A DNA stretch of 64,000 nucleotides, taken from positions 124,001 through 188,000 of the forward strand of contig NZ_RBAN01000006.1 of assembly GCF_003626655.1 (NCBI RefSeq), written 5' to 3'. This document shows positions 50,488 to 58,863 of this stretch, piece after piece (within the stretch, counting starts at the first letter, position 1; each line of letters starts with the position of its first letter). Made by a program: the position numbers and the translations under genes. Source of the DNA: Micromonospora costi (lineage in GTDB: Bacteria; Actinomycetota; Actinomycetes; Mycobacteriales; Micromonosporaceae). The notes beneath the pieces are model-generated. The model saw nothing but the letters and a program-made list of their open reading frames with translations. It had not been told where the DNA came from and ran no database searches.

Positions 50488-51732
50488 GTGCCCGCCGGAC
50501 GCGTCGAGGATCTGCTGCGCGACCTCGCGCCGCAGGTCCTCGGCGCGCTCGTACGCCGGTACGGACACTTCGACACCGCTGAGGACGCCACCCAGGAGGC
50601 GCTGATCGCCGCCGCCACCGCGTGGCCGCGCGACGGCGTACCCGACAGTCCCCGGGCGTGGTTGATCGCGGTGGCCGCCCGCCGGCTCACCGACCTGCTC
50701 CGCCGGGAGCAGGCGCGGGCCCGGCGGGAGGACACGGTCGCCCGGTGGGTGCTGCCCGCCGACCGGGTGGCACCGGCCGCCGACGAGCCGCCGGCCGACG
50801 GCGACGACAGCCTCATCCTGCTCTTCCTCTGCTGCCACCCGGCGCTCTCGCCGGCGTCCCAGATCGCGCTCACCCTGCGGGCGGTGGGCGGTCTCAGCAC
50901 GGGTGAGGTGGCGCGGGCGTTCCTCGTGCCGGAGGCCACCATGACCCGGCGGATCAGCCGCGGCAAGCAGCGGATCCGCGACAGCGGTGTGCCGTTCCGC
51001 CTGCCGACGGGCGAGCAGCGCCGGGAGCGGCTCGCCACCGTGCTGCACGTCCTCTACCTGATCTTCAACGAGGGGTACACCCGCACGGCGGGGCCGGGTC
51101 TGCTCCGCGCCGACCTGGCGGCCGAGGCGATCCGGCTGGCGCGGTTGGTGCACCGGCTCCTGCCCGACGACCCGGAGGTGGCCGGGCTGCTCGCCCTCAT
51201 GCTGCTCACCGACGCGCGGGCGCCGGCACGTACCGGCCCGCACGGCGAGCTCGTGCCGATGGCCGAGCAGGACCGCGGCCTCTGGAAGGCCGACCAGATC
51301 GCCGAGGGCGTCGCCCTGGTCAGCGCCGCGCTCCCCCGCGGCCCGGTCGGGCCGTACCAGGTGCAAGCGGCCATCGCCGCCCTGCACGACGAGGCGCCCA
51401 GCGCGGCCGAGACGGACTGGGCGCAGATCACCGCGCTGTACGAGGTGCTGCGCGACGGGAAGGACAACCCGGTGGTGGCCCTCAACCACGCGGTCGCGGT
51501 GGCGATGAGCCGGGGCCCGTCGGCGGGCCTGGCGCTGCTCGACGAGCTGGCCGCCGACGACCGGCTCGCGGGCGATCCCCGCCTGCCGGCGGCGCGGGCC
51601 CACCTGCTGGAGCTGCTCGGCGAGCGGGCCGCCGCCCGGGACGCCTACCGGACGGCCGCCGCGCGGTCGACGAACCTGGCCCAGCAGCGCTACCTGCACG
51701 GCCGGGCCGACCGGCTGACCGACGCCGGCTGA
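50488..51732 (+). CDS. ECF sigma factor of ECF42 type
   Basis: A 414-residue sigma factor. Sigma region 2 is around DLAPQVLGALVRRYGHFDTAEDATQEALI (residues 7-35), with sigma region 4 at PASQIALTLRAVGGLSTGEVARAF (around 130-153). The C-terminal 220 residues are an all-helical, TPR-like extension (FNEGYT, LNHAVAVAM) typical of ECF42, which replaces an anti-sigma factor as control element. It would direct RNA polymerase to the promoter of its DGPF partner. A poor ribosome binding site suggests translational coupling to that gene. Confidence 0.9.
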   Translation: MPAGRVEDLLRDLAPQVLGALVRRYGHFDTAEDATQEALIAAATAWPRDGVPDSPRAWLIAVAARRLTDLLRREQARARREDTVARWVLPADRVAPAADEPPADGDDSLILLFLCCHPALSPASQIALTLRAVGGLSTGEVARAFLVPEATMTRRISRGKQRIRDSGVPFRLPTGEQRRERLATVLHVLYLIFNEGYTRTAGPGLLRADLAAEAIRLARLVHRLLPDDPEVAGLLALMLLTDARAPARTGPHGELVPMAEQDRGLWKADQIAEGVALVSAALPRGPVGPYQVQAAIAALHDEAPSAAETDWAQITALYEVLRDGKDNPVVALNHAVAVAMSRGPSAGLALLDELAADDRLAGDPRLPAARAHLLELLGERAAARDAYRTAAARSTNLAQQRYLHGRADRLTDAG

Positions 51733-51925
51733 CCTCCGCGCCGCCCGGATCGAAATTCGGTGTCGACAGCCGCCAAAGCGCGGGAAATCCCGCTTTCCCC
51801 ATACATTGAATACTTTCTATTTTTCGATGCGTTCCCGTGATCTCGCTGTCGCCTGCCCGTCTCCTTCGGACCGGAGACTCACTGCGGCATGGCACCTACG
51901 GGGAAACAAGGGAGCTGAAATCGTC

Positions 51926-53446
51926 ATGCGGAAATCCCTCAGACGCGCGCTCGCCACAGCGCTCGCCCTCCTGCTCACACCGGTCGCCGTGACGGCCGCC
52001 GGCGGCCCGGCGCAGGCCGCGCCGATCGGCGACCACGTCCTGCACTGGAACGACGTGCTGCTCAAGACCTACCGCATGGCCGGCGGCGCACCCGGCCCGC
52101 TGGCCAGATCCGGCGCGATGATGCACCTCGCGATGTACAACGCCGTCAATACCATCAACTGCTACAAGTCGGGCAGCTACAACGTTTTCGACTGCCTGGC
52201 AATCGACTACACCGGCGACAACACAATCAGCGGAAATTGGGCGAACCCGGATGTCGAAACGGCCATCGACTACGCCGCCCACACCGTCCTGACCGCGTTG
52301 TACCCGTCCATCAATTTCTCGGCCGACCTCACCGCCGCGCAGAGCGGCATCCCCACCGACGCCTCCCAGCAGCAGGGGAGCGCCGTCGGCGTCAAGGCCG
52401 GCACCAACATGGTCACCTACCGGCAGAGCGACGGGTCGGCCACCAACACGACGTACACGCCCAACACCAACCCGGGCTACTGGCGTCCCACCGGCTCCGG
52501 CGACGCCGCCACCCCCAACTGGGGTAACGTCCGCATGTTCTCCCGCGCCTCCGAGGCGTACAAGATCGGTCAGTTCCGGCCGCGGCTGCCCGGCGGCTAC
52601 TCCACCATGCCGGCGCTGCTGAGCAGCGCCGCGTACGCCAGCCAGGTCAACGAGGTCAAGAGCCTGGGCCGGGCCACCGGCTCCACCCGCACCGCCACGC
52701 AGACGCAGATCGCCTGGTTCTGGGCCAACGACCTCGACGGCACCTACAAGCCGCCGGGCCAGCTGTTCGCGCACACCCGGATCGTGTCCGCCCAGCGCGG
52801 CCTCGACCAGATGGCCAACCTGCGCCTGTTCGCCCTCGTCGCCGGGGCCATGGCCGACGCCGGCATCGCCTCGTGGGACGCGAAGTACCTCACCGAGATC
52901 GACCTGTGGCGGCCGGAGAGCGCCATCCAGCTGGCCGCGACCGACGGCAACGCCCAGACCACCGCCGACACGGCGTGGAAGCCGCTGTCGGCCGACCGCA
53001 ACGGCGTCAACTTCAGCCCGCCGTTCCCCGCGTACGTCTCCGGCCACGCCACCTTCGGCGCCGCCTGGGCCCGCACCATGGAACGCTACTTCGGCACCGA
53101 CGCCATCTCCTTCACGGCGACCACCGAGGACCCGCACGCCGTCGGCGTGACCCGCACGTTCAGCAGCTTCAGCGCGGCGGCCACCGAGAACGCCCGCAGC
53201 CGCATCTACCTGGGCGTGCACTACCAGTGGGACGCCGACTACGGCGTCGCCACCGGCAACAGGGTCGCCGACTACGTCGCCACCAAGCTCCTGCAGAAGG
53301 TCATCAACGGCGGCGGCTACCCGTCCGCGGCGGCCTGCGACGAGACCGGTGACGACTGGGTGTACGCCCAGCAGATCTACAGCGCGTACTCCTGCCGGCA
53401 GGAGTCGGCGTCGTCCTGGACGCTGGTCCTCTACCCCTGGCCGTAG
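51926..53446 (+). CDS. Secreted vanadium-dependent haloperoxidase-like protein
   Basis: A 506-residue exported protein. Signal peptide 1-31 (MRKSLRRALATALALLLTP, cut after AQA). The vanadate/phosphate site reads K320, R329-P330, YVSGHATF with S372-G373-H374, and SRIYLGVHYQWD with R426 and H432 as the catalytic His. It resembles PAP2-superfamily haloperoxidases, though halide use needs proof; an acid phosphatase is the alternative. Six cysteines are present. The 193 bp upstream are AT-rich by local standards (51800-51835), and the ATG at 51926 follows AAGGGAG. Confidence 0.87.
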   Translation: MRKSLRRALATALALLLTPVAVTAAGGPAQAAPIGDHVLHWNDVLLKTYRMAGGAPGPLARSGAMMHLAMYNAVNTINCYKSGSYNVFDCLAIDYTGDNTISGNWANPDVETAIDYAAHTVLTALYPSINFSADLTAAQSGIPTDASQQQGSAVGVKAGTNMVTYRQSDGSATNTTYTPNTNPGYWRPTGSGDAATPNWGNVRMFSRASEAYKIGQFRPRLPGGYSTMPALLSSAAYASQVNEVKSLGRATGSTRTATQTQIAWFWANDLDGTYKPPGQLFAHTRIVSAQRGLDQMANLRLFALVAGAMADAGIASWDAKYLTEIDLWRPESAIQLAATDGNAQTTADTAWKPLSADRNGVNFSPPFPAYVSGHATFGAAWARTMERYFGTDAISFTATTEDPHAVGVTRTFSSFSAAATENARSRIYLGVHYQWDADYGVATGNRVADYVATKLLQKVINGGGYPSAAACDETGDDWVYAQQIYSAYSCRQESASSWTLVLYPWP

Positions 53447-53463
53447 TCCCGACACCCGCGGGA

Positions 53464-53509
53464 TCCCGGTCCACGCGTCACCTGGCACAGGGTGGCGCCG
53501 GACCGGGGC
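53464..53509. terminator. Predicted bidirectional terminator
   Basis: CCCGGTCC near 53465 pairs with GGACCGGG near 53500, and inner CACC/GGTG pairing extends the stem. It lies between the convergent haloperoxidase and antiporter genes. Confidence 0.5.
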
Positions 53510-53535
53510 CCCGCGGCGGCACCGGCCGGGGCGGG

Positions 53536-54636
53536 TCAGGGACTGGCGGCCAGGAAGACGAACGCGGCGAGCAGCACCAGATGCCCACCGGCCTGCAACA
53601 GCGTGGCCCGCCCCGGCACCACGGTGAGCACACCCGTTATGGCGGTGAGCGCGAGCAGCACCAGTTGGGTGCCGCCCAACCCGAGCAGCAGCGGCCCGTC
53701 CAGCCAGATCGAGGCGATCGCGATGGCCGGGATGGTCAACCCGATGCTCGCCATCGCCGAGCCGAGGGCCAGGTTCAGGCTGATCTGCACCCGGTCGCGC
53801 CGGGCCGCGCGGGCGGCGGCGAGCGTCTCGGGCAGCAGCACCAGCAGGGCGATCACCACGCCCACGAACGACTGGGGCAGGTTCGCGGCGGCCACGCCCG
53901 CCTCGATGGTCGGGGAGACGGTCTTGGCGTCGCCCACGACCGCCACGAGGGCGACCAGCAGCAGGCCGAGGCTCAGCAGGGCGGCCCGGTTGGTCGGCGG
54001 GCTCGCGTGCTCCTCGGCGTCGATCACCCGCCCCTCGCTGGTCACCGGCAGGAAGTAGTCGCGGTGCCGGCCGGTCTGCACGAGCACGAACAGCCCGTAC
54101 AGCGCGAGCGACGCCACCGCCGCGAACGTCAGCTGGGCGGGGCTGAACTCCGGGCCCGGCCGGCTCGTGGTGAACGTGGGAAGCACCAGGCTCAGCGCGG
54201 CGAGGGTGATCACGGTCGCGAGCGCGCCACCGGTGCCCTCCGGGTTGAACACGGCGACCCGCCGGCGCAGCGCGCCGAGCAGCAGGGACAGGCCGAGGAT
54301 CCCGTTACAGGTGATCATCACGGCCGCGAACACGGTGTCCCGGGCCAGCGCCTGGGTCTTGTCACCGCCGCTGATCATCAGCGTGACGATGAGCGCCACC
54401 TCGATGACCGTCACCGCCACCGCCAGCACCAGCGAGCCGAACGGCTCCCCCACCCGGTGCGCCACCACCTCGGCGTGGTGCACGGCCGCCAGCACCGCGC
54501 CCGCGAGGAACGCGGCCACCAGGAACGTCACGGCGGCCGGTAGTTCACGATTCCAGGTGAGGGCTAGCACCAGCACGGCGAGCAGCGGTACGACGACGGT
54601 CCAGTCGGTCAGTCGGGAGCGGAGCAGCGCGGCCAT
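53536..54636 (-). CDS. Calcium:cation antiporter (CaCA/ChaA-like)
   Basis: A 366-residue membrane protein with eleven predicted segments in two homologous halves. GEPFGSLVLAVAVTVIEVALI and LLPETLAAARAARRDRVQISLNLALGSAMASIGLTIP (within residues 265-305) hold the alpha-repeat glutamates that bind the cation. It is of the Ca2+ or Na+/H+ antiporter type such as ChaA. It is divergent from the PhoX-like gene. Confidence 0.87.
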   Translation of the reverse strand: MAALLRSRLTDWTVVVPLLAVLVLALTWNRELPAAVTFLVAAFLAGAVLAAVHHAEVVAHRVGEPFGSLVLAVAVTVIEVALIVTLMISGGDKTQALARDTVFAAVMITCNGILGLSLLLGALRRRVAVFNPEGTGGALATVITLAALSLVLPTFTTSRPGPEFSPAQLTFAAVASLALYGLFVLVQTGRHRDYFLPVTSEGRVIDAEEHASPPTNRAALLSLGLLLVALVAVVGDAKTVSPTIEAGVAAANLPQSFVGVVIALLVLLPETLAAARAARRDRVQISLNLALGSAMASIGLTIPAIAIASIWLDGPLLLGLGGTQLVLLALTAITGVLTVVPGRATLLQAGGHLVLLAAFVFLAASP

Positions 54637-54693
54637 CTACCAACCCTGCCAGGAAAATCGATCATGTGACCAGTGCGGAGAGCGATTGATCTT

Positions 54694-54706
54694 CCACGAG
54701 TCGTGG
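54694..54706. promoter_or_regulatory. Short inverted repeat in a divergent promoter region
   Basis: CCACGA-G-TCGTGG at 54694-54706 is a perfect repeat with a 1-nt centre, in the 259-bp region between the antiporter and the PhoX-like gene. It is a possible operator; no binding family is suggested. Confidence 0.25.
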
Positions 54707-54895
54707 CGGTCGGCCCTTCCGGCCCGGCCCCGTCAGGCCGTCCCGGGGCGGCACACCGCCGCCTGGACGACGCGTGAGTAGCCCTGATTCTTCACGCGGA
54801 TGTCACCGGTCGATCCCGCGAGGGACGCGTCGGCGTCCGCCCGCAGGAGTTGGCTGTCCCCACGTCACACTTGCCTTGACCAGGAGCTGATCCAC

Positions 54896-56350
54896 GTGCC
54901 TTCGTCCCGTCGTACCTTCCTCGCCGGCGGTGCCGCCGCCGGCGTGGGGCTTGCCGTCGCCGGCGGCCTCCCGTCCCTGGCTCAGGCCCACCCGGGTCGG
55001 CCCCGCCCGCCGGCCGGCGCCGGCCACGTGCCCTTCCCGCCGCTCGTCGACGACCCCAAGGGCATCCTGGCCCTGCCCGAGGGCTTCCGCTACACCATCG
55101 TGACCCGGACCGGCGTCACCCGGCTCGACCAGGGCCAGGGCCTGACCCCGGCCGCCCACGACGGCATGGCCGTCTACGACGCCGGGCACGGCCGCTACAC
55201 CCTCATCCAGAACCACGAGATCGACCCGGGCGAGGCGTTCGGCGTGCCGCACGTCAAGGGCACGGTCTACGACCCGGGCGCCGTCGACGCCGGTGGCTGC
55301 ACCGTGATCAGGACCGACCGGGACGGCCGCAACCTCGGCGAGTTCGTCGCCCTCTCCGGCACCGTCGCCAACTGCGCCGGCGGGCCGACCCCGTGGGGCA
55401 CCTGGCTCACCTGCGAGGAGACCGAGGACCGGGCCGGCGAGACGTGGGAGGAGAACGGCCGGACCGGCGTCTTCCAGAAGGACCACGGCTACGTCTTCGA
55501 GGTCCGGGCCGACGGCGGCGCGGACCCGCGGCCGATCAAGTGCCTGGGCCGCTACTCCCACGAGGCTCTGGCCGTCGACAAGGACCGCACCAAGGTCTAC
55601 CTCTCCGAGGACGCCGACGGCCCCAACGGCCTCTTCTACCGCTGGACCGCGCCCCGCGGCGTGAAGCTCGGCCCCGGCGTGCTCACCGGTCTCCAGGCCG
55701 ACGCCGGCGTCCTCGCGGCGATGCAGATCATCATGGACGACGGCTCGGTGCTGCCGGACGTCGCCTACCTGACCTCCGCCCAGCTGGGCCGCCCGTTCCC
55801 CGTCCGGTGGATCGAGGTGCCCGACCGCGACGCGCGGACGAAGCCGGTACGCGAGCAGTTCGCCGACGGCCAGGTCACCCGCGGACGCAAGTTCGAGGGC
55901 GTGTGGGGCACCGACGAGGGCGTGTACGTGGTCAACTCGTACGCGTGGGACGAGGGTGACCTGCCGGCGGACGCGGCGCCGCACGACGGCATGGTCTGGT
56001 TCTACGACTACCGCGCCCAGACCATCCAGCTCGTGACGTACTTCCCGCACCAGACCCAGTCCGAGGAGGGTACGGCGGTCAAGTACAACGACCTCACCTT
56101 CGACGGGCCGGACAACGTGACCGTCACCCCGTGGGGAAGCCTGGTGCTCGCCGAGGACGGCTCGGGCGCGTCCCACGTGCTCAGCTCGATCCCGGGCGGC
56201 CCGACGTACGCGATCGCCCGCAACCAGCTCAACGACTCCGAGTTCTGCGGGCCGACGTTCAGCGCCGACGGCAAGGTGCTCTTCGTCAACATGCAGGACC
56301 CGGGCCTCACCCTGGCCATCACGGGCCCGTGGGAGAAGTACCTCGGCTGA
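54896..56350 (+). CDS. Tat-exported PhoX-like protein (DUF839)
   Basis: A 484-residue protein with a twin-arginine signal SSRRTFLAGG and a hydrophobic region ending at AQAHP (about residue 31). The rest is a beta-propeller like PhoX phosphatases: NHEIDPGEAFG, GGCTVIRTDRDG, CAGGPTPWGTWLTCEE with the conserved metal/heme-region cysteine, and GRYSHEALAVD. PhoX enzymes are Ca/Fe-dependent alkaline phosphatases. The Tat genes are in this window at 13.2-14.5 kb. The GTG start follows AGGAG. Confidence 0.87.
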   Translation: MPSSRRTFLAGGAAAGVGLAVAGGLPSLAQAHPGRPRPPAGAGHVPFPPLVDDPKGILALPEGFRYTIVTRTGVTRLDQGQGLTPAAHDGMAVYDAGHGRYTLIQNHEIDPGEAFGVPHVKGTVYDPGAVDAGGCTVIRTDRDGRNLGEFVALSGTVANCAGGPTPWGTWLTCEETEDRAGETWEENGRTGVFQKDHGYVFEVRADGGADPRPIKCLGRYSHEALAVDKDRTKVYLSEDADGPNGLFYRWTAPRGVKLGPGVLTGLQADAGVLAAMQIIMDDGSVLPDVAYLTSAQLGRPFPVRWIEVPDRDARTKPVREQFADGQVTRGRKFEGVWGTDEGVYVVNSYAWDEGDLPADAAPHDGMVWFYDYRAQTIQLVTYFPHQTQSEEGTAVKYNDLTFDGPDNVTVTPWGSLVLAEDGSGASHVLSSIPGGPTYAIARNQLNDSEFCGPTFSADGKVLFVNMQDPGLTLAITGPWEKYLG

Positions 56351-56369
56351 CCGAGCCGGAACGAACGGC

Positions 56370-56396
56370 GGGGGCCGGGCGAACCGCCCGGCCCCC
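56370..56396 (+). terminator. Strong terminator after the PhoX-like gene
   Basis: GGGGGCCGGGCG (56370-56381), AAC loop, CGCCCGGCCCCC (56385-56396): a perfect 12-bp stem. The same stem recurs at 57032. Confidence 0.75.
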
Positions 56397-56443
56397 ACCC
56401 GTTCCACACAGGGCCTCGTGGGGAAAGCATCCGCCGGCGAACC

Positions 56444-56622
56444 CTTGCGGTCCGCAATGTCGAGGCGGGCCAGCGGGTCGCCGACGCCATCTCCGCCGGC
56501 ACCGATACCGGTCAGGCCCTGGTGGCCCCGCTCGACCTCGCCGACTGGCCTCGGTGGCGGCGTTCGTTGCCGACTGGCAGGGCCCACTGCACATCCTCAT
56601 CAACAACGGCAGCGGGTGGAAG
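56444..56622 (+). pseudogene. Relic of a short-chain dehydrogenase
   Basis: LAVRNVEAGQRVADAISAG then ALVAPLDLADW reads in one frame (from 56444), and after a one-base frameshift near 56548 the homologous sequence continues as SVAAFVADWQGPLHILINN, the conserved SDR beta-4 region. The N-terminal TGxxxGIG motif and the catalytic YxxxK half are both missing, so this is a fragment of about a quarter of a gene. Confidence 0.7.
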
Positions 56623-56626
56623 GCCC

Positions 56627-56923
56627 TTAGCCAGCGGTCTTGCCGATGACGCGTTCCATCTCCTCCCGACCGAAGGCCCGCAGGGTGGTGGTACGCACGT
56701 TGCCCGCCCCGCCGAGCTGCAGGAGCGCCGCGGCTGCGGTTTCCTCGTCGGGCGCCTCGACGACGGCCACGAGGTCGTACGGACCGACGGTCCAGTAAAG
56801 CTTTTGGAGATCCGCCCCGACAATCTTGGTCGCTGTGGCGAAGGCGTCGGCGCGCGTCGCGGTGTCCTTGTAGTTTCGGATCCCCTGATCGGTCCAGTTC
56901 AGCAACGCGACATAGGTCGGCAT
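56627..56923 (-). CDS. GYD domain protein
   Basis: A 98-residue small alpha/beta protein of the GYD family: MPTYVALLNWTDQGIR at the start, TVGPYDLVAVVEAPDEE in the middle. The function of the family is not known. The ATG at 56923 was chosen over the one at 56938 because GGAGG lies 8 nt upstream of it. Confidence 0.85.
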   Translation of the reverse strand: MPTYVALLNWTDQGIRNYKDTATRADAFATATKIVGADLQKLYWTVGPYDLVAVVEAPDEETAAAALLQLGGAGNVRTTTLRAFGREEMERVIGKTAG

Positions 56924-57031
56924 GTCCTTCACCTCCATGGAGAGACCTCATCGTAGGGATAATTCTGGGCATGCTCGCCCGAATCGGCATCAAGTGCCAT
57001 CGGAACGAGCGATGCGGTTGATCAACAGGAT

Positions 57032-57058
57032 GGGGGCCGGGCGGATCGCCCGGCCCCC
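57032..57058. terminator. Strong hairpin, duplicate of the one at 56370
   Basis: GGGGGCCGGGCG (57032-57043), GAT loop, CGCCCGGCCCCC (57047-57058). It lies 51 bp beyond the end of the chimeric reductase gene on the minus strand. The two stems are identical to that at 56370-56396, but the flanks differ. Confidence 0.7.
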
Positions 57059-57108
57059 ACCTGGTAGTGCCCGGAGCTGATGCTCCCGGCGCGACCGGAG
57101 CCGTCGTC

Positions 57109-57810
57109 TCAGGCCGCGGAACGTTCGGCGATCGGCCGGCGGCGCAGGTTCACGTCCGAGATGGCCGGTGGCGTGTAGGCCGCCTGGTTGGGGCCGGCGT
57201 CGGTACCGGGCGGGGCGATCTCGTCGATCCGGTCGAGGATCTCGTCGTCCAGGATGACGTCGGCGCCGGCGAGCAGGTCGTCGAGCTGTTCCATGGTGCG
57301 TGGCCCGAGGATCGCCGAGGTCACGCCCGGATGGGCGATCGCGAACGCCATCGCGAGGTGGGCCATCGGCAGGCCGGCCTTCTCGGCGAGCGGAACGAGC
57401 TGTTCGACCACGTCGAGCTTCCGCTCGTCGCTGAAGTACTGCGGCGAGTCGTCGAACTCCTGGCGCCGGGCGACCCGGGCGGCGATCTCGGGCCGGTTCT
57501 GGAGGTCGAGGATCGCGGTGATCACTCGCCGTCGGGTCGGCTCGTCGACGGGCACCGCGGTCGCTGGCAGGTCGGCTCTGACCCCGTGCTTGAGATGCAC
57601 CGTGAACCGCGGGTTGGCGCGCAGGTTCGCGTACCAACTACGGGGTCCGGGCATACCGCTGAGGTACCAGCGACCGTCGACGCGGTGGAACCAGATCTCG
57701 ATGCGGCGCGGGATGCCCGTGCGGGCGCCCAGCGTGGTGATGTCGATGGTGCGCTCCGCCGGGGAGGAGTCCGGTCCGATGGCGAGGGCTCGCGCGACGG
57801 TGTCATCCAC
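57109..57810 (-). CDS. Chimera of a DUF385-type F420 reductase domain and an aldo-keto reductase tail
   Basis: A 233-residue hybrid. Residues 18-100 match the deazaflavin-dependent nitroreductase/DUF385 fold (IDITTLGARTGIPRRIEIWF, then GPRSWYANLRANPRFTV). From about residue 128 (DERKLDVVEQLVPLAEKAG, MAFAIAHPGVTSAILGPR, IDEIAPPGTD) it is the C-terminal third of an aldo-keto reductase, including the NADP-binding GPRT region but lacking the barrel half that carries the catalytic Asp-Tyr-Lys-His. The junction is near residues 118-127. The GTG at 57810 has a strong AGGAGG. It arose probably by deletion joining two genes. The DUF385 half looks intact and could still work. Confidence 0.78.
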   Translation of the reverse strand: MDDTVARALAIGPDSSPAERTIDITTLGARTGIPRRIEIWFHRVDGRWYLSGMPGPRSWYANLRANPRFTVHLKHGVRADLPATAVPVDEPTRRRVITAILDLQNRPEIAARVARRQEFDDSPQYFSDERKLDVVEQLVPLAEKAGLPMAHLAMAFAIAHPGVTSAILGPRTMEQLDDLLAGADVILDDEILDRIDEIAPPGTDAGPNQAAYTPPAISDVNLRRRPIAERSAA

Positions 57811-57950
57811 GGTCCCTGCCTCCTGTCCTGCCAGCACCGGTCCGGAACCCTGTGGCCGTTCCGGTGGTGATTCCAGCAAAACAAACCCGCAAACCCCGTG
57901 CTAGCAGAATCGTCCTGGGTGGTTGCACGATCCTGCTCGCCGCGGCGATG

Positions 57951-58862
57951 TCACGGCAACGCCGGTGCGCCGGCGGCGGGGCCGGCGCCGCCACGGATAC
58001 GTGCCGCGTCGACGCTGGGCGGAACACCGAACAGGCGGCGATACTCCCGGCTGAACTGGGACGGGCTCTCGTATCCGACGCGGCTGCCCACGCCGGTGAC
58101 GTCGTGGGGGTTGTTCGCCAGCAGCAATCTCGCCGCCTGCAGGCGGATGTGCTTCTGGTACTGGATCGGGCTCATCGCCGTCAGCGCCTGGAAGTTCCGG
58201 TGGAAGGCGGACAGGCTCATCCCCGACAGCTGCGCCAGCTCCTCGACGCGGAACGGCCGGGCGTAGTTCTCCCGGATCCACCGCACCGCCCGTGTGATGT
58301 GGCTGAGGCTGCTGTCCACGAGGCCGAGCTGACGGACGAGGTCGCCCTGTTCACCGGTCATCAACCGCCAGAGGATCTCGCGCTTGAACACCGGGGCCAG
58401 CGCCTTCCGGTCCCGGGGCCGGTCGAGCAGGCGCAGCAGCCGGACGACAGCGTCGAGCAACTCGTCCGGAGCGTCACTGACCGCGATTCCCGGCCGAGCG
58501 GTACCGGCGGAACCCGGCAGATCCCCCGGCCCGACCTCCAGCAGCAGCTCGGCGACGGCGGCAGGTTCCAGGGTCATCCCGAAACCGAGCGCGGGCCGGC
58601 CCGCGTCCGCGTCGACGACGTGCCCCGTCACCGGGAGATCGACCGAGGCGACGAGGTACTGACCGACGCCGTACTCGTACATCCGGTCCGCCAACGCGAG
58701 GCGCTTGCGACCCCGGGCGATGATCGCCAGAACGGTGCCCGACATCGAGGTCACCGGCGGAGCGCCCGGGTCGATCCTGCAGATCCGGACGCCGTCGATC
58801 GCCGTGGTCAGATCGGGCCGTACGTGCCGTTCCAGCAGGTCGCGTAGCTCGGGCAGGGACAT
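57951..58862 (-). CDS. AraC family transcriptional regulator
   Basis: A 303-residue regulator. The N-terminal 180 residues are an AraC_N/cupin-like domain, and the C-terminal two-helix-turn-helix module reads FRVEELAQLSGMSLSAFHRNF and VGYESPSQFSREYRRLFG. AraC_N regulators are often next to aldo-keto reductase genes, which fits the chimeric gene downstream. Its ATG lies 1 bp after the metH stop, so translation may be coupled to metH. Confidence 0.9.
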   Translation of the reverse strand: MSLPELRDLLERHVRPDLTTAIDGVRICRIDPGAPPVTSMSGTVLAIIARGRKRLALADRMYEYGVGQYLVASVDLPVTGHVVDADAGRPALGFGMTLEPAAVAELLLEVGPGDLPGSAGTARPGIAVSDAPDELLDAVVRLLRLLDRPRDRKALAPVFKREILWRLMTGEQGDLVRQLGLVDSSLSHITRAVRWIRENYARPFRVEELAQLSGMSLSAFHRNFQALTAMSPIQYQKHIRLQAARLLLANNPHDVTGVGSRVGYESPSQFSREYRRLFGVPPSVDAARIRGGAGPAAGAPALP

Positions 58863-58863
58863 G

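Noticed and set aside
51926..53446. Halogenation step of a natural-product gene cluster
   Set aside because: The haloperoxidase-like gene is not accompanied by any polyketide, peptide or terpene biosynthesis gene.
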